A DNA stretch of 64,000 bases from PCRC01 sp017848435 (lineage in GTDB: Bacteria > Pseudomonadota > Gammaproteobacteria > Burkholderiales > Burkholderiaceae_C), in NCBI GenBank assembly GCA_965284315.1, contig OZ260072.1, positions 496,001 through 560,000 on the forward strand, written 5' to 3'. Below are positions 17,669 to 27,136 of the stretch, piece after piece (position 1 is the first letter of the stretch; every line of letters starts with the position of its first letter). The notes beneath the pieces were generated by a model that did not search any database, had not been told where the DNA came from, and saw nothing but the letters and a program-made list of their open reading frames with translations. The position numbers and the translations under genes are program-made.

Positions 17669-19352
17669 TCAGGAGCAATTCGAGGTCCTGCAGGGTGTTG
17701 GCTTCGTACAGCGGTTTGTCTGCGCGGATGCGCAGCATCCGTGGGAAGCGCACCACCACCCCGCTCTTGTGGCGCGCACTGCGGTTGATGCCCTCAAAGC
17801 CCAACTCGAACACCAGCGTGGGCCGCACCGAGCGCACCGGGCCAAACTTTTCCAGCGTGGTCTTGCGGACGACCGCATCCACTTGCCGGAATTCCTCATC
17901 GGTCAAGCCGGAGTAGGCTTTGGCAAACGCCACGAGTTGGAGTGCTCCGGGTTGGGCGGGTTGTTTCGCGGCGATGGCCTCCAGCACCGCATCGGCCTCG
18001 GCCTGGTCTTGCGGCGCGCGGTTCCAGACGGCAAAGGTGTAGTCGGTGTAAACCGAGGCGCGTCGCCCATGGCCGGCCTGCGCGTAGATCAGCACGCAGT
18101 CAATGCGGATGGGGTCGATCTTCCACTTCAGCCACAGGCCATCGGCCTTGCTGCGGCCAGTGCCATAGCCAGCATCGCGCCGTTTGAGCATGAAGCCTTC
18201 CATGCCGCGCGCTCGCGATTCGCTGCGCAGCGCGGCGTACTCGGCCCAGCTGTTTCGTTGCTCAACCGGCGACAGCCGCACGCCGGTGCCGGCCAGCCGC
18301 GCTTCCAGCCGTGCCCGGCGCACCTGTTGGGGCAACGCGCGCAGGTCGCATCCAGCGTCTTCCAGCAGGTCGTAGGCCATAAAGGTCACAGGCGCTTCGG
18401 CAAGCACTTTTTTGGTCAGGGTCTTGCGGCCAATGCGTTGCTGCAGCAGTGCAAATGGCGCCGGTCGATCGCCCTGCCAAACCAGCACCTCGCCGTCCAG
18501 CACGGTGCCGTCGGGCAGGGCCTGGGCCAGCGCGACCACCTCCGGGAAGCGCTCGGTCACCAGCTCTTCGCCACGCGACCACAGCCACACCTGGCCTGCG
18601 CGTTTGACGACCTGGCCACGGATGCCGTCGTACTTCCATTCCACCTGCCAGTCGCTCACCGGCCCCAGCAATTCTTCCAGGCTCACGCTGCCTTCCAGCG
18701 GATGGGCAAGAAAAAAGGGGTAGGGCTGGCCGGGGTCCTGCGCCTCCACCGCACCGGGCTGTGGCAAAGCCACGAGGGCCGCAAAATCGGCCGCCGTGGG
18801 CTGGCGCTGGCCGTCGGTGTAGCCCATCATGCGTTGCGCGATGCGTTTGGCGTCCACCCCGCTGTGGGCGGCCAGGGCGCGCTGCACCAGCAGTTTGCTG
18901 ACCCCCACACGGAACCCCCCGCCCACAAGCTTGACCAGCAAGAACCGGCCTTGCGCGTCCAGTTCGCGCCAGTAGCCGGTGACGCGGGCGGCCACCGCCG
19001 CCTCGGGCTGGCCCCGCAACGGCAACAGGCGCTGTGTGATCCAGTCCGACAGGCCGAGGCTGGACACCTCGCCCGGCTGCGGCAGGATGTGGGCAATCGT
19101 TTCAGCCAGGTCACCCACGGCCTGGTAGGCGGCCTCGAACAGCCAGTCTTCCAGGCCCGCTTCCTGGCAGGCCAGCGCGCGCAGTTGCGCTGTTTTGACC
19201 ACCTGGCGCGGTTTGCCGCCGGACAAAAAGTACACCGCCCAGGCCGCGTCGGCAGGCGGCGCGCTGGCAAAGTAAAGCACCAATGCGTCCACCTTGGCCG
19301 TGGTGGCGGTGGTGCTGTCGAGTTCGGTGAACAGCGTGGCAAACGACCTCAT
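17661..19352 (-). CDS. ATP-dependent DNA ligase (LigB/Exo-associated type)
   Basis: The 563-residue protein has the order of ligases of the archaeal/LigB type: an N-terminal DNA-binding domain (about 1-205), a nucleotidyltransferase domain with motif I EWKYDGIR (lysine K240, the adenylation site), motif III-IV segments (LDGEVLVW, MEGFMLKR) and motif V (LWLKWK), and a C-terminal OB domain ending in HKSGVVVRFPRMLRIR. It seals nicks using ATP and would act in repair next to the exonuclease gene, whose stop its start overlaps by ATGA. It is not the essential NAD-dependent LigA, and no Ku or LigD polymerase domain is present. The stop codon lies in a family-1 repeat. Confidence 0.9.
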   Translation of the reverse strand: MRSFATLFTELDSTTATTAKVDALVLYFASAPPADAAWAVYFLSGGKPRQVVKTAQLRALACQEAGLEDWLFEAAYQAVGDLAETIAHILPQPGEVSSLGLSDWITQRLLPLRGQPEAAVAARVTGYWRELDAQGRFLLVKLVGGGFRVGVSKLLVQRALAAHSGVDAKRIAQRMMGYTDGQRQPTAADFAALVALPQPGAVEAQDPGQPYPFFLAHPLEGSVSLEELLGPVSDWQVEWKYDGIRGQVVKRAGQVWLWSRGEELVTERFPEVVALAQALPDGTVLDGEVLVWQGDRPAPFALLQQRIGRKTLTKKVLAEAPVTFMAYDLLEDAGCDLRALPQQVRRARLEARLAGTGVRLSPVEQRNSWAEYAALRSESRARGMEGFMLKRRDAGYGTGRSKADGLWLKWKIDPIRIDCVLIYAQAGHGRRASVYTDYTFAVWNRAPQDQAEADAVLEAIAAKQPAQPGALQLVAFAKAYSGLTDEEFRQVDAVVRKTTLEKFGPVRSVRPTLVFELGFEGINRSARHKSGVVVRFPRMLRIRADKPLYEANTLQDLELLLNL

Positions 19353-20389
19353 GAACTGGACTCGGTGATGGGCTCGGCTGTGGCCACCGCCTCCTCGGCC
19401 GCGTCGTCCCCGTAGGCGGTCTCGAAGGCCTCGGCTTGCAGGCCTTGGTCGTTCAGGTAACGCACCATTACGGGTACGCTGCCGTGGGTGACGATGACGC
19501 GCTGCGCCCCGGTAGCGCCAATCGCGCCCAGAAGGCCGGGCCAGTCGGCGTGGTCGCTGAGCACAAAGCCCCGGTCATGCCCGCCGCGCCGGCGCGCACC
19601 GCGCAGCTGCATCCAGCCACTGGCAAAGCCGTCGCTGAAGTCGCCAAACCGCTTGGCCCAGGGCCCGGCGGCAGCGCTGGGCGGGCACAGCACCAGCGCG
19701 CGGTGGAAGTCGGCCTTGTCGCTGACATCGCTCACGGTGCGGGTGTTGGGCAGGGCCACGCCGGCAGCGCGGTAGGCGCGGTTCAGCGGTTCGACCGCGC
19801 CATGCGTCACGATGGGACCAATGCTGGCGTCCACCCCGCTGAGAATGCGCTGCGCTTTGCCAAAGCTGTAGCACAGCAGCAGGCTGGCGCGGCCGACCGC
19901 CGCGTTGGCCTGCCACCAGGCGTTGATGTCGGCAAACACTTCGGCGTCGGGCCGCCAGCGGTAGATCGGCAGGCCGAAGGTGGACTCGGTGATGAAGACA
20001 TCGCAGCGCACGGGCTCGAACGGCGCGCAGGTGGCGTCTGCCGCCACCTTGTAGTCGCCGCTCGCCACCCACACCTGCCCACCATGTTCCAGCCGCACCT
20101 GCGCAGAGCCGAGCACATGGCCGGCCGGGTGCAGCGACACCGTCACACCGTGGTGCACGATGCGTTCGCCATAGGCCAGCGTCTGCAGCGTGATGTTGCC
20201 CAGCCGTGCGCGCAGCACCCCTTCGGCCGGCGCAGCGGCCAGGTAGTGGCCGTGGCCGGTGCGGGCGTGGTCGGCATGGGCGTGGGTGATGACGGCACGG
20301 TCCACCGCGCGCCAGGGGTCGATGTAGAAATCGCCCGCCGGGCAGTACAGCCCTTCAGCGCGTTGCACCACCAGATCACCTGCTGTCAT
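19349..20389 (-). CDS. Ligase-associated DNA exonuclease (metallo-beta-lactamase/beta-CASP fold)
   Basis: This 346-residue nuclease has the metallo-beta-lactamase signature HAHADH at residues 36-41, a conserved HPAGHVLGSAQV segment and the beta-CASP part ending FVLSDHADWPGLL and VIVTHGSVPVMVRYL. Family members are encoded with ATP-dependent DNA ligases in bacteria and are annotated as ligase-associated exonucleases, once called mRNA 3'-end processing factors. Here the coupling is tight, with an ATGA overlap to the ligase gene. The helicase (Lhr-type) and phosphoesterase partners of this cluster in other bacteria are not adjacent. clsB ends 7 bp upstream. Confidence 0.88.
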   Translation of the reverse strand: MTAGDLVVQRAEGLYCPAGDFYIDPWRAVDRAVITHAHADHARTGHGHYLAAAPAEGVLRARLGNITLQTLAYGERIVHHGVTVSLHPAGHVLGSAQVRLEHGGQVWVASGDYKVAADATCAPFEPVRCDVFITESTFGLPIYRWRPDAEVFADINAWWQANAAVGRASLLLCYSFGKAQRILSGVDASIGPIVTHGAVEPLNRAYRAAGVALPNTRTVSDVSDKADFHRALVLCPPSAAAGPWAKRFGDFSDGFASGWMQLRGARRRGGHDRGFVLSDHADWPGLLGAIGATGAQRVIVTHGSVPVMVRYLNDQGLQAEAFETAYGDDAAEEAVATAEPITESSS

Positions 20390-20396
20390 GGCGGTT

Positions 20397-21629
20397 TCAG
20401 TAGCGCTTGCCCTGCACGAACAGCGCCACGCTCACCACCACCAGCGCCAGCCTTTCCTTGGCACGCTGCAGCCAGGGCCGGTTGGCGTAGTCGGCGGCGT
20501 TGACGCGGTGGCCGTCGCGGGCCATGGCCTGCAGCAGGCGATCGTGCAGCTGGCGGGCAAAAGCTGCGTCTTCAATCAGCAGGTTGGCTTCACGCGCCAG
20601 CAGCAGGCTGAGAGGGTCGAGGTTGGACGAGCCCACGGTGGCCCAGGCACGTTCGGTGTGGCCATCGACCACCGCCACCTTGGCGTGCAGGAAGCTCGCC
20701 GCGTACTCGTGGATTTCCACCCCCGCCCTCAGCAATGCGCCATACACAGGGCGCGCCGCGTGGTACTGCATGAAGTACTCGTACTTGCCCTGCAGCAGCA
20801 GCTGCACTTTCACGCCCCGGCGGGCCGCCATTTCCAGCGCGCGGCGCAGCTTGCTACCAGGCAGGAAGTAGGCGTTGGCAATGACGATGTCGCTGTGCGC
20901 ACTGGCAATCGCTTTGCGGTAAGCGCGTTCGATGCGCGTGCGGTTGCGGAAATTGTCGCGCAACACCAGCGCCGCCCTTGAATTGCCTGGTGATTCGGCT
21001 CTGTTTTTTGCAGCACTCGTCGGTTCAACCGACAACTTGGCCGCCCGGAAGCTGCGCACCGCACCCTTGAAGTCGCGCTGCCGGATGTTGCGCAGGCCTT
21101 GCAACTGGAACCAGAGCTGCTGCATGGTGGCGTGCACATCGCTGACCAGCGGGCCGGTGACCTGCACCGCAAAGTCAAACCGCGGCGCGGCCAGTGTGCC
21201 GTGGTTGGGGTCGTGGAAGTCGTCCAGCACATTGATGCCGCCACAGAACGCGACCACACCGTCCACCACACAGAGCTTGCGGTGCAGCCGCCGCCACTGC
21301 CGTGGCAGCAGCAGGCCCAGCCGCCCCACCGGAGAGAACACCCGCCACTGCACACCGGCGGCGTTAAACCGCGCTTGCCACGCGTCGGGCAGGTGGCCAG
21401 TGCCTACACCGTCCACCACCAGCCGGACATGGACGCCGCGCTGCGCGGCACGCGCCAGCGCTTCGGCCACCGCCGTGCCACTGCCAGTGAGGTCGAAGAT
21501 GTAGGTTTCCAGCCAGACCTCGCGCTGTGCCGCGTCCATCGCTGCAATGAGTGCGGCGAAATAGGGCTGGCTGCCTTCCAGCAGCGCCAGCCGGTGACCG
21601 GTGTGCAGTTGCGGGTCAGCTTGTGCCAT
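20397..21629 (-). CDS. clsB: Cardiolipin synthase B-like phospholipase D family enzyme
   Basis: The protein carries two HKD motifs, LHRKLCVVDG in the first half (H116, K118, D123 counting from the chosen start) and LHAKVAVVDG in the second, followed by GSSNLDPLS. ClsB makes cardiolipin or phosphatidylglycerol by phosphatidyl transfer at the inner membrane. A C-terminal hydrophobic stretch (LALVVVSVALFVQG) may anchor it. The ATG at 21629 overlaps the ybhP end by 14 bases and gives 410 residues; an in-frame start 12 bases earlier is possible. The ybhP-clsB pairing is the same as ybhP-ybhO in E. coli. A Ser/Ala-rich insert (about 205-222) separates the two halves. Confidence 0.88.
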   Translation of the reverse strand: MAQADPQLHTGHRLALLEGSQPYFAALIAAMDAAQREVWLETYIFDLTGSGTAVAEALARAAQRGVHVRLVVDGVGTGHLPDAWQARFNAAGVQWRVFSPVGRLGLLLPRQWRRLHRKLCVVDGVVAFCGGINVLDDFHDPNHGTLAAPRFDFAVQVTGPLVSDVHATMQQLWFQLQGLRNIRQRDFKGAVRSFRAAKLSVEPTSAAKNRAESPGNSRAALVLRDNFRNRTRIERAYRKAIASAHSDIVIANAYFLPGSKLRRALEMAARRGVKVQLLLQGKYEYFMQYHAARPVYGALLRAGVEIHEYAASFLHAKVAVVDGHTERAWATVGSSNLDPLSLLLAREANLLIEDAAFARQLHDRLLQAMARDGHRVNAADYANRPWLQRAKERLALVVVSVALFVQGKRY

Positions 21630-22359
21630 CGCCCAACTCAAACTCCGCGATCAGCGGCAGGTGGTCCGACATGCGGCCCCAGATCGGCCCGCGCGGCACG
21701 GTCACGCCCAGCGGCTTGAGGCCGCGTGCGTACACATAGTCCAGCTGCGCCAGGGGCAAACGGGCCGGGTAGGTGGACTGGCGGTCGCCTTCAAAGTCAA
21801 GCAGCTGCATCGCCCGCATGGCCGGGCGCAGCCGGGCACTCCAGTCGTTGAAATCGCCGGCCACCAACAGTGGCGCGTCACGCGGCACCTCGCGTTCAAT
21901 GAAGCTGGTGAGTTGCGCAATCTGGCGGCTGCGGCTGGCAGGAATCAGCCCCAGGTGCAGCACGATCACGTGCACGATGCGCGACTCCACATACACCTGC
22001 ACATGCAGCAGGCCGCGCTGCTCGAAGCGGTGGTCGGACATGTCCTCGTGCGCATGGGCGTGCACCGGCCAGCGCGACAGCAGCGCGTTGCCGTGTTCGC
22101 CGTGGCGGGTGATGGCGTTGGTCTGGTAAATCGCTTCGTAGCCTTCGGGCGCCAGAAAGTCGGCTTGCGGCAGGTCGGGCCAGCGCGAGAAATAGTCCTG
22201 CTCGCGGCGGTGCATCTTGCGCACCTCCTGCAGGCAGACGATGTCGGCATCCAACTGCTCGACCGCGTGGCCCAGATTGTGGATTTCCAGGCGGCGGTTC
22301 GGGCCCAGCCCCTGCACGCCTTTGTGGATGTTGTAGGTGGCCACACGCAATGTCGTCAT
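21616..22359 (-). CDS. ybhP: Endonuclease/exonuclease/phosphatase family protein (YbhP-like)
   Basis: The 247-residue protein has the EEP-family motifs: TYNIHKG at the N-terminus, VCLQEVRKM with the metal-binding Glu, LVAGDFNDW, and MSDHLPLIAEF with the terminal Asp-His. The substrate is not known; the fixed pairing with clsB here and in E. coli suggests a role connected to phospholipid metabolism, but this is inference. It starts 10 bp after nudB and its end overlaps the clsB start. Confidence 0.85.
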   Translation of the reverse strand: MTTLRVATYNIHKGVQGLGPNRRLEIHNLGHAVEQLDADIVCLQEVRKMHRREQDYFSRWPDLPQADFLAPEGYEAIYQTNAITRHGEHGNALLSRWPVHAHAHEDMSDHRFEQRGLLHVQVYVESRIVHVIVLHLGLIPASRSRQIAQLTSFIEREVPRDAPLLVAGDFNDWSARLRPAMRAMQLLDFEGDRQSTYPARLPLAQLDYVYARGLKPLGVTVPRGPIWGRMSDHLPLIAEFELGDGTS

Positions 22360-22369
22360 GCGGCCAACC

Positions 22370-22828
22370 TTACTTCAAAAAATGCGGGAGCAACAAAATG
22401 GCCTCGGCATTGGACGGCGAGAAGCAGCGCTCGGCCGCCTCCCGGTAAGGCAGCCAGCAGGCGGCCGTGTGTTCGCGCGGGCTCAGTACCACCGGCGTGC
22501 CTGCGGGCACCTGCAGACCAAACAGGTGCTCGGTGTTGCGTGTCACGCCAGGTGGGTAGCGGTGCTGCCAGCGCGGGTAGATGTCGTACACATTCTCCAG
22601 CTGCCAGTCGCACAGGCCTGCGGCCAGCGGGGCGCCGGGGCGGCAGTCGATGCTGGTTTCTTCCCACACCTCGCGTGCGGCGGTAGCGGCGAAGTCTTCG
22701 CCCTCATGGTCTTTGCTGCCAGTGACCGACTGCCAGAAGTCAGGCGCGTCGGTGCGCTGGATCAACAGCACGTCGAGTGCCGGCGTGTGGATCACCACCA
22801 GCACCGACTGCGGAATCTTGAAACTCAA
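22370..22828 (-). CDS. nudB: Dihydroneopterin triphosphate diphosphatase (Nudix)
   Basis: NudB removes pyrophosphate from dihydroneopterin triphosphate, the step after FolE in folate synthesis. The Nudix box is GSKDHEGEDFAATAAREVWEE, one residue longer than the standard GX5E spacing, followed by a FolQ-type segment DWQLENVYDIYPRWQHRY. I place the start at the TTG at 22828 (LSFKIPQSVLVVI), giving 152 residues as in E. coli (150). This TTG overlaps the stop of the upstream lipoprotein gene as TTGA. A longer reading through the lipoprotein gene has no family similarity. The location next to aspS is usual in betaproteobacteria, although here a lipoprotein gene intervenes. Confidence 0.88.
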   Translation of the reverse strand: MSFKIPQSVLVVIHTPALDVLLIQRTDAPDFWQSVTGSKDHEGEDFAATAAREVWEETSIDCRPGAPLAAGLCDWQLENVYDIYPRWQHRYPPGVTRNTEHLFGLQVPAGTPVVLSPREHTAACWLPYREAAERCFSPSNAEAILLLPHFLK

Positions 22829-24138
22829 GGTGTGAAACAGAGGTATTGCCAGACACGCCTGAAGGCTGGCAGGTTGCCTTCCATTGGTGTGAAGAAGTCC
22901 ACGACGGGCAGGTTGTGAAAGGCCAGCCCGGCGGCGGTGAGCAGGTTGCCGCGCGGCACATTGGTCAGCAGCATGTGGCGGCCACTGTAGGGGGCATTGA
23001 CGCCGTCCACACGGAGCGCTGCGCCAAAGCTGCCGAGCTGCAATGCGGCCCACTGCTGCAACACTAGGCTGTTGGGAATGATGCCGTCCTGCTCATGGGC
23101 AAAACCATAGAGGCGTTCCGCACCGGTCACGCCAGAGGCCGCGACCCAGGGCGCCACGCTGAACTGGGCGTCGGTGGTGTCCCCCGGCGCGGCAAAGAAA
23201 CAGGCCCGGTCCACCGCTGCCTGCTTGCTCAGGTGCACCGCGGTGCCGCCACCCTGCGAGTGCCCGCCGACCCGGATCTGCGACCACTGCAGGTTGCCCC
23301 CGGCATCGACAAAGCGGCCCCAGCCTTCCTGTGGCTGCTGCTGTGCCAGGTAGGCCAGCAAGGCCGTCAGCCGGTTGCGGATGGCGTTGGTGGGCGACAC
23401 ACTGACCACAGGCGACACGTTGTTGCCACTCAGTGTTTCCTCGCGGAGCAGCCGGGTGCAGTCGGTGTTGCCGCTGTTGAGGCAGGCACCGGTGACGGTG
23501 CTGTCGTTCGGGTAGGCCAGGCCGATGGCGGCGTAACCGTTGTTGGCCGCGGCCTGCACGACCAGCTTGTAGTTGTCGGGCACCGCACCGGTGCCGGGGA
23601 AAAACACGAACAGCCCGCGTGGCGACACGCCGGTGTTGGCCGCCACATAGTGGGTGCCAAAACTGTCGCTGATGCCGCTGGCGGTCACCGAAGGCGCCAC
23701 GCTGGCCGTGCGGGTGGGCGCAGTGGTCACCTCCGACAGCACCTGCACGGCTGCCGCAGCCGATGTGGCCGTGCTGCTGCCGTTGGTCGCACGCACGCTG
23801 TACTGCGTGGCGCTGTCGCTGGTCTGCAGTGCGGGCGTGGTGTAACTGGCCGCCGTGGCCCCGGCAAGGTCCACCCCGTTGCGCCGCCACTGGTAGCCGA
23901 CACCGGTGCTGGTGTTCGTGGCCACACTGAAAATAGCCGACTGGCCTTCCACCACCGTCTGGGCGGCAGGCTGGCTGGTGATGGCAATGGCCGCAGTGCC
24001 TGAACCGCCGCTGGACGACGAGCCCCCGCCGCCACATGCGGACAAGGCAAAAACAACCGTTCCAGCCACCAGGCTCCGCAGAGGGCGAAGCGCTGAAAAC
24101 CGGATCGGCGTCAGAAACAGGAAGTGCAGCATGGGCAT
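22825..24138 (-). CDS. Predicted alpha/beta-hydrolase lipoprotein with Ig-like domain
   Basis: The 437-residue product has a signal peptide with lipobox LSAC (C35), then a Gly/Ser linker, an immunoglobulin-like domain at about residues 48-132 (AAQTVVEGQSAIFSV ... YQWRRNGVDLAGATAASY), and an alpha/beta-hydrolase domain with the nucleophile motif GGHSQGG (S294), a later FAHEQDGIIP and a C-terminal GRHMLLTN that may hold the catalytic His. It should be anchored to a membrane facing the periplasm or the surface. The substrate is unknown; an esterase is plausible. The stop overlaps nudB by TTGA. Nothing is seen in the 108 bases between it and aspS. Confidence 0.75.
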   Translation of the reverse strand: MPMLHFLFLTPIRFSALRPLRSLVAGTVVFALSACGGGGSSSSGGSGTAAIAITSQPAAQTVVEGQSAIFSVATNTSTGVGYQWRRNGVDLAGATAASYTTPALQTSDSATQYSVRATNGSSTATSAAAAVQVLSEVTTAPTRTASVAPSVTASGISDSFGTHYVAANTGVSPRGLFVFFPGTGAVPDNYKLVVQAAANNGYAAIGLAYPNDSTVTGACLNSGNTDCTRLLREETLSGNNVSPVVSVSPTNAIRNRLTALLAYLAQQQPQEGWGRFVDAGGNLQWSQIRVGGHSQGGGTAVHLSKQAAVDRACFFAAPGDTTDAQFSVAPWVAASGVTGAERLYGFAHEQDGIIPNSLVLQQWAALQLGSFGAALRVDGVNAPYSGRHMLLTNVPRGNLLTAAGLAFHNLPVVDFFTPMEGNLPAFRRVWQYLCFTP

Positions 24139-24246
24139 CGCCTATGTTCGACGCGCCGGTGAAAGGCACTCACCAGACCGCGCCGAGCGAAAGTCATGCT
24201 ACTGCAAACGCGCTGCTGCCGCATGACGGCACAGCGGTTGCGCCCC

Positions 24247-26040
<1,794 letters not shown>

Positions 26041-26066
26041 AGGGAATACGGCGCCTGCAGACGCCC

Positions 26067-26717
26067 TCAGTGAACGGGTAAATGAACGGGGGGCAACGGT
26101 GCGGGGCGGTCTGGTGTGACCACGCCCATGGAAATGATGTATTTGAGCGCTTCGTCCACGCTCATCTCTAGCTCCACCACCTGCGCGCGGGGCAACATCA
26201 GGAAGAAGCCCGAGGTCGGGTTGGGCGTGGTCGGTACGTAGACGCTGACGTGGTCACCGGGCAGGTAGGCCGCCACCTCGCCACTGGGGGCACCCGTCAG
26301 GAAGGCGATGGTCCACGAACCCTCGCGCGGGTACTGCACCAAGAGGGCCTTGCGGAACGCGTTGCCGTTGCTGGAAAACAGCGTGTCCGACACCTGCTTG
26401 ACGCTGGAATAGATGGATTTGACGATGGGGATGTTGGTCAGCAGCCGGTCGGACTGGCTCAGCGCCCAGCGGCCAAAAATGTTGGCAGCGAACATGCCGG
26501 TGAGAAAAATCACCAGCAGCACCAGGGCAATGCCCAGGCCAGGGATGTTACGGAAGTCGTTGAGCGCGGGGCTCAAGGCGCCGGGCAACACCGCGGTGAT
26601 GGCAGCCATCACCGAACCGAACACGCCGTCCAGCGCGCCCAGCCCCCAGGTGATCACCCAGATGGTGATGGCCAGTGGCGCCCAGACCAGCAGGCCGGTG
26701 AGAAAGTACTTGCGCAT
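26067..26717 (-). CDS. DUF502 family inner-membrane protein
   Basis: The 216-residue protein starts MRKYFLTGLLVWAPLAITIW, the family N-terminus, and has two hydrophobic segments at about residues 5-30 and 58-80. The soluble part has the conserved SIYSSVKQVSDTLFS and VSVYVPTTPNPTSGFFLMLP. The function of the family is unknown. It is placed between fmdB (4 bp upstream) and aspS, a standard betaproteobacterial arrangement. Confidence 0.85.
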   Translation of the reverse strand: MRKYFLTGLLVWAPLAITIWVITWGLGALDGVFGSVMAAITAVLPGALSPALNDFRNIPGLGIALVLLVIFLTGMFAANIFGRWALSQSDRLLTNIPIVKSIYSSVKQVSDTLFSSNGNAFRKALLVQYPREGSWTIAFLTGAPSGEVAAYLPGDHVSVYVPTTPNPTSGFFLMLPRAQVVELEMSVDEALKYIISMGVVTPDRPAPLPPVHLPVH

Positions 26718-26720
26718 CGC

Positions 26721-27047
26721 CTAGCTGCCCGAGCCGGTGGTGGGCTTGGGTTTGTCTGCCGGCGCGCTGGCAGGCGCTGGTGCTGGCGCTGCGGTGGAGG
26801 GGGTGTCTTTGCTGGCCACGGCGGGCACGGATGTGGCTTCGGCGCCCGCCGGCTGGCCGCTGTTGCCCCCACGGAAATCGGTCACATACCAGCCCGAGCC
26901 CTTGAGCTGGAAGCCGGCGGCGGTCAACTGCTTCTTGAAGCTGGCGGCCCCACAACTTGGGCAGTCGGTCAGCGGCTGGTCGGACATCTTTTGCAGAACG
27001 TCCTTGCTGTGCCCGCAGGATTCGCATTTGTAAGCGTAGATTGGCAT
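26721..27047 (-). CDS. FmdB-type zinc-ribbon protein
   Basis: The 108-residue protein has the small zinc ribbon of the FmdB family: MPIYAYKCESCG with C8 and C11, and C29 and C32 in DCPSCG. After residue about 70 comes an Ala/Pro-rich, low-complexity tail. The family is named as regulatory from methylotroph amidase clusters, but the role here is unknown. It is the first gene of the fmdB-DUF502-aspS set; a TATAAT lies 35 bases upstream. Confidence 0.85.
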   Translation of the reverse strand: MPIYAYKCESCGHSKDVLQKMSDQPLTDCPSCGAASFKKQLTAAGFQLKGSGWYVTDFRGGNSGQPAGAEATSVPAVASKDTPSTAAPAPAPASAPADKPKPTTGSGS

Positions 27048-27081
27048 GGCTGGTCAGAAGGGTGGAAACGCAAAACCTTCA

Positions 27082-27114
27082 ATTATAGGTGCCGGACCAC
27101 TTGCCCCGGCACCT
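27082..27114 (-). promoter_or_regulatory. Candidate fmdB promoter -10 joined to a hairpin
   Basis: On the minus strand AGGTGCCGG and CCGGCACCT form a 9-bp stem (27087-27114), whose last base overlaps TATAAT at 27087-27082. The TATAAT is 35 bases before the fmdB ATG and could be its -10 element, though no clear -35 is seen. The hairpin could end the symporter transcript, but no T run follows it. Confidence 0.35.
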
Positions 27115-27136
27115 CGGCCAGCCGGCCCGTGGCGCG

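Noticed and set aside
20980..21010. GCCTGGTGATTC-like piece in clsB, resembling part of repeat family 1
   Set aside because: Only about 12 bases match, and they lie inside a continuous coding frame, so chance similarity is more likely.
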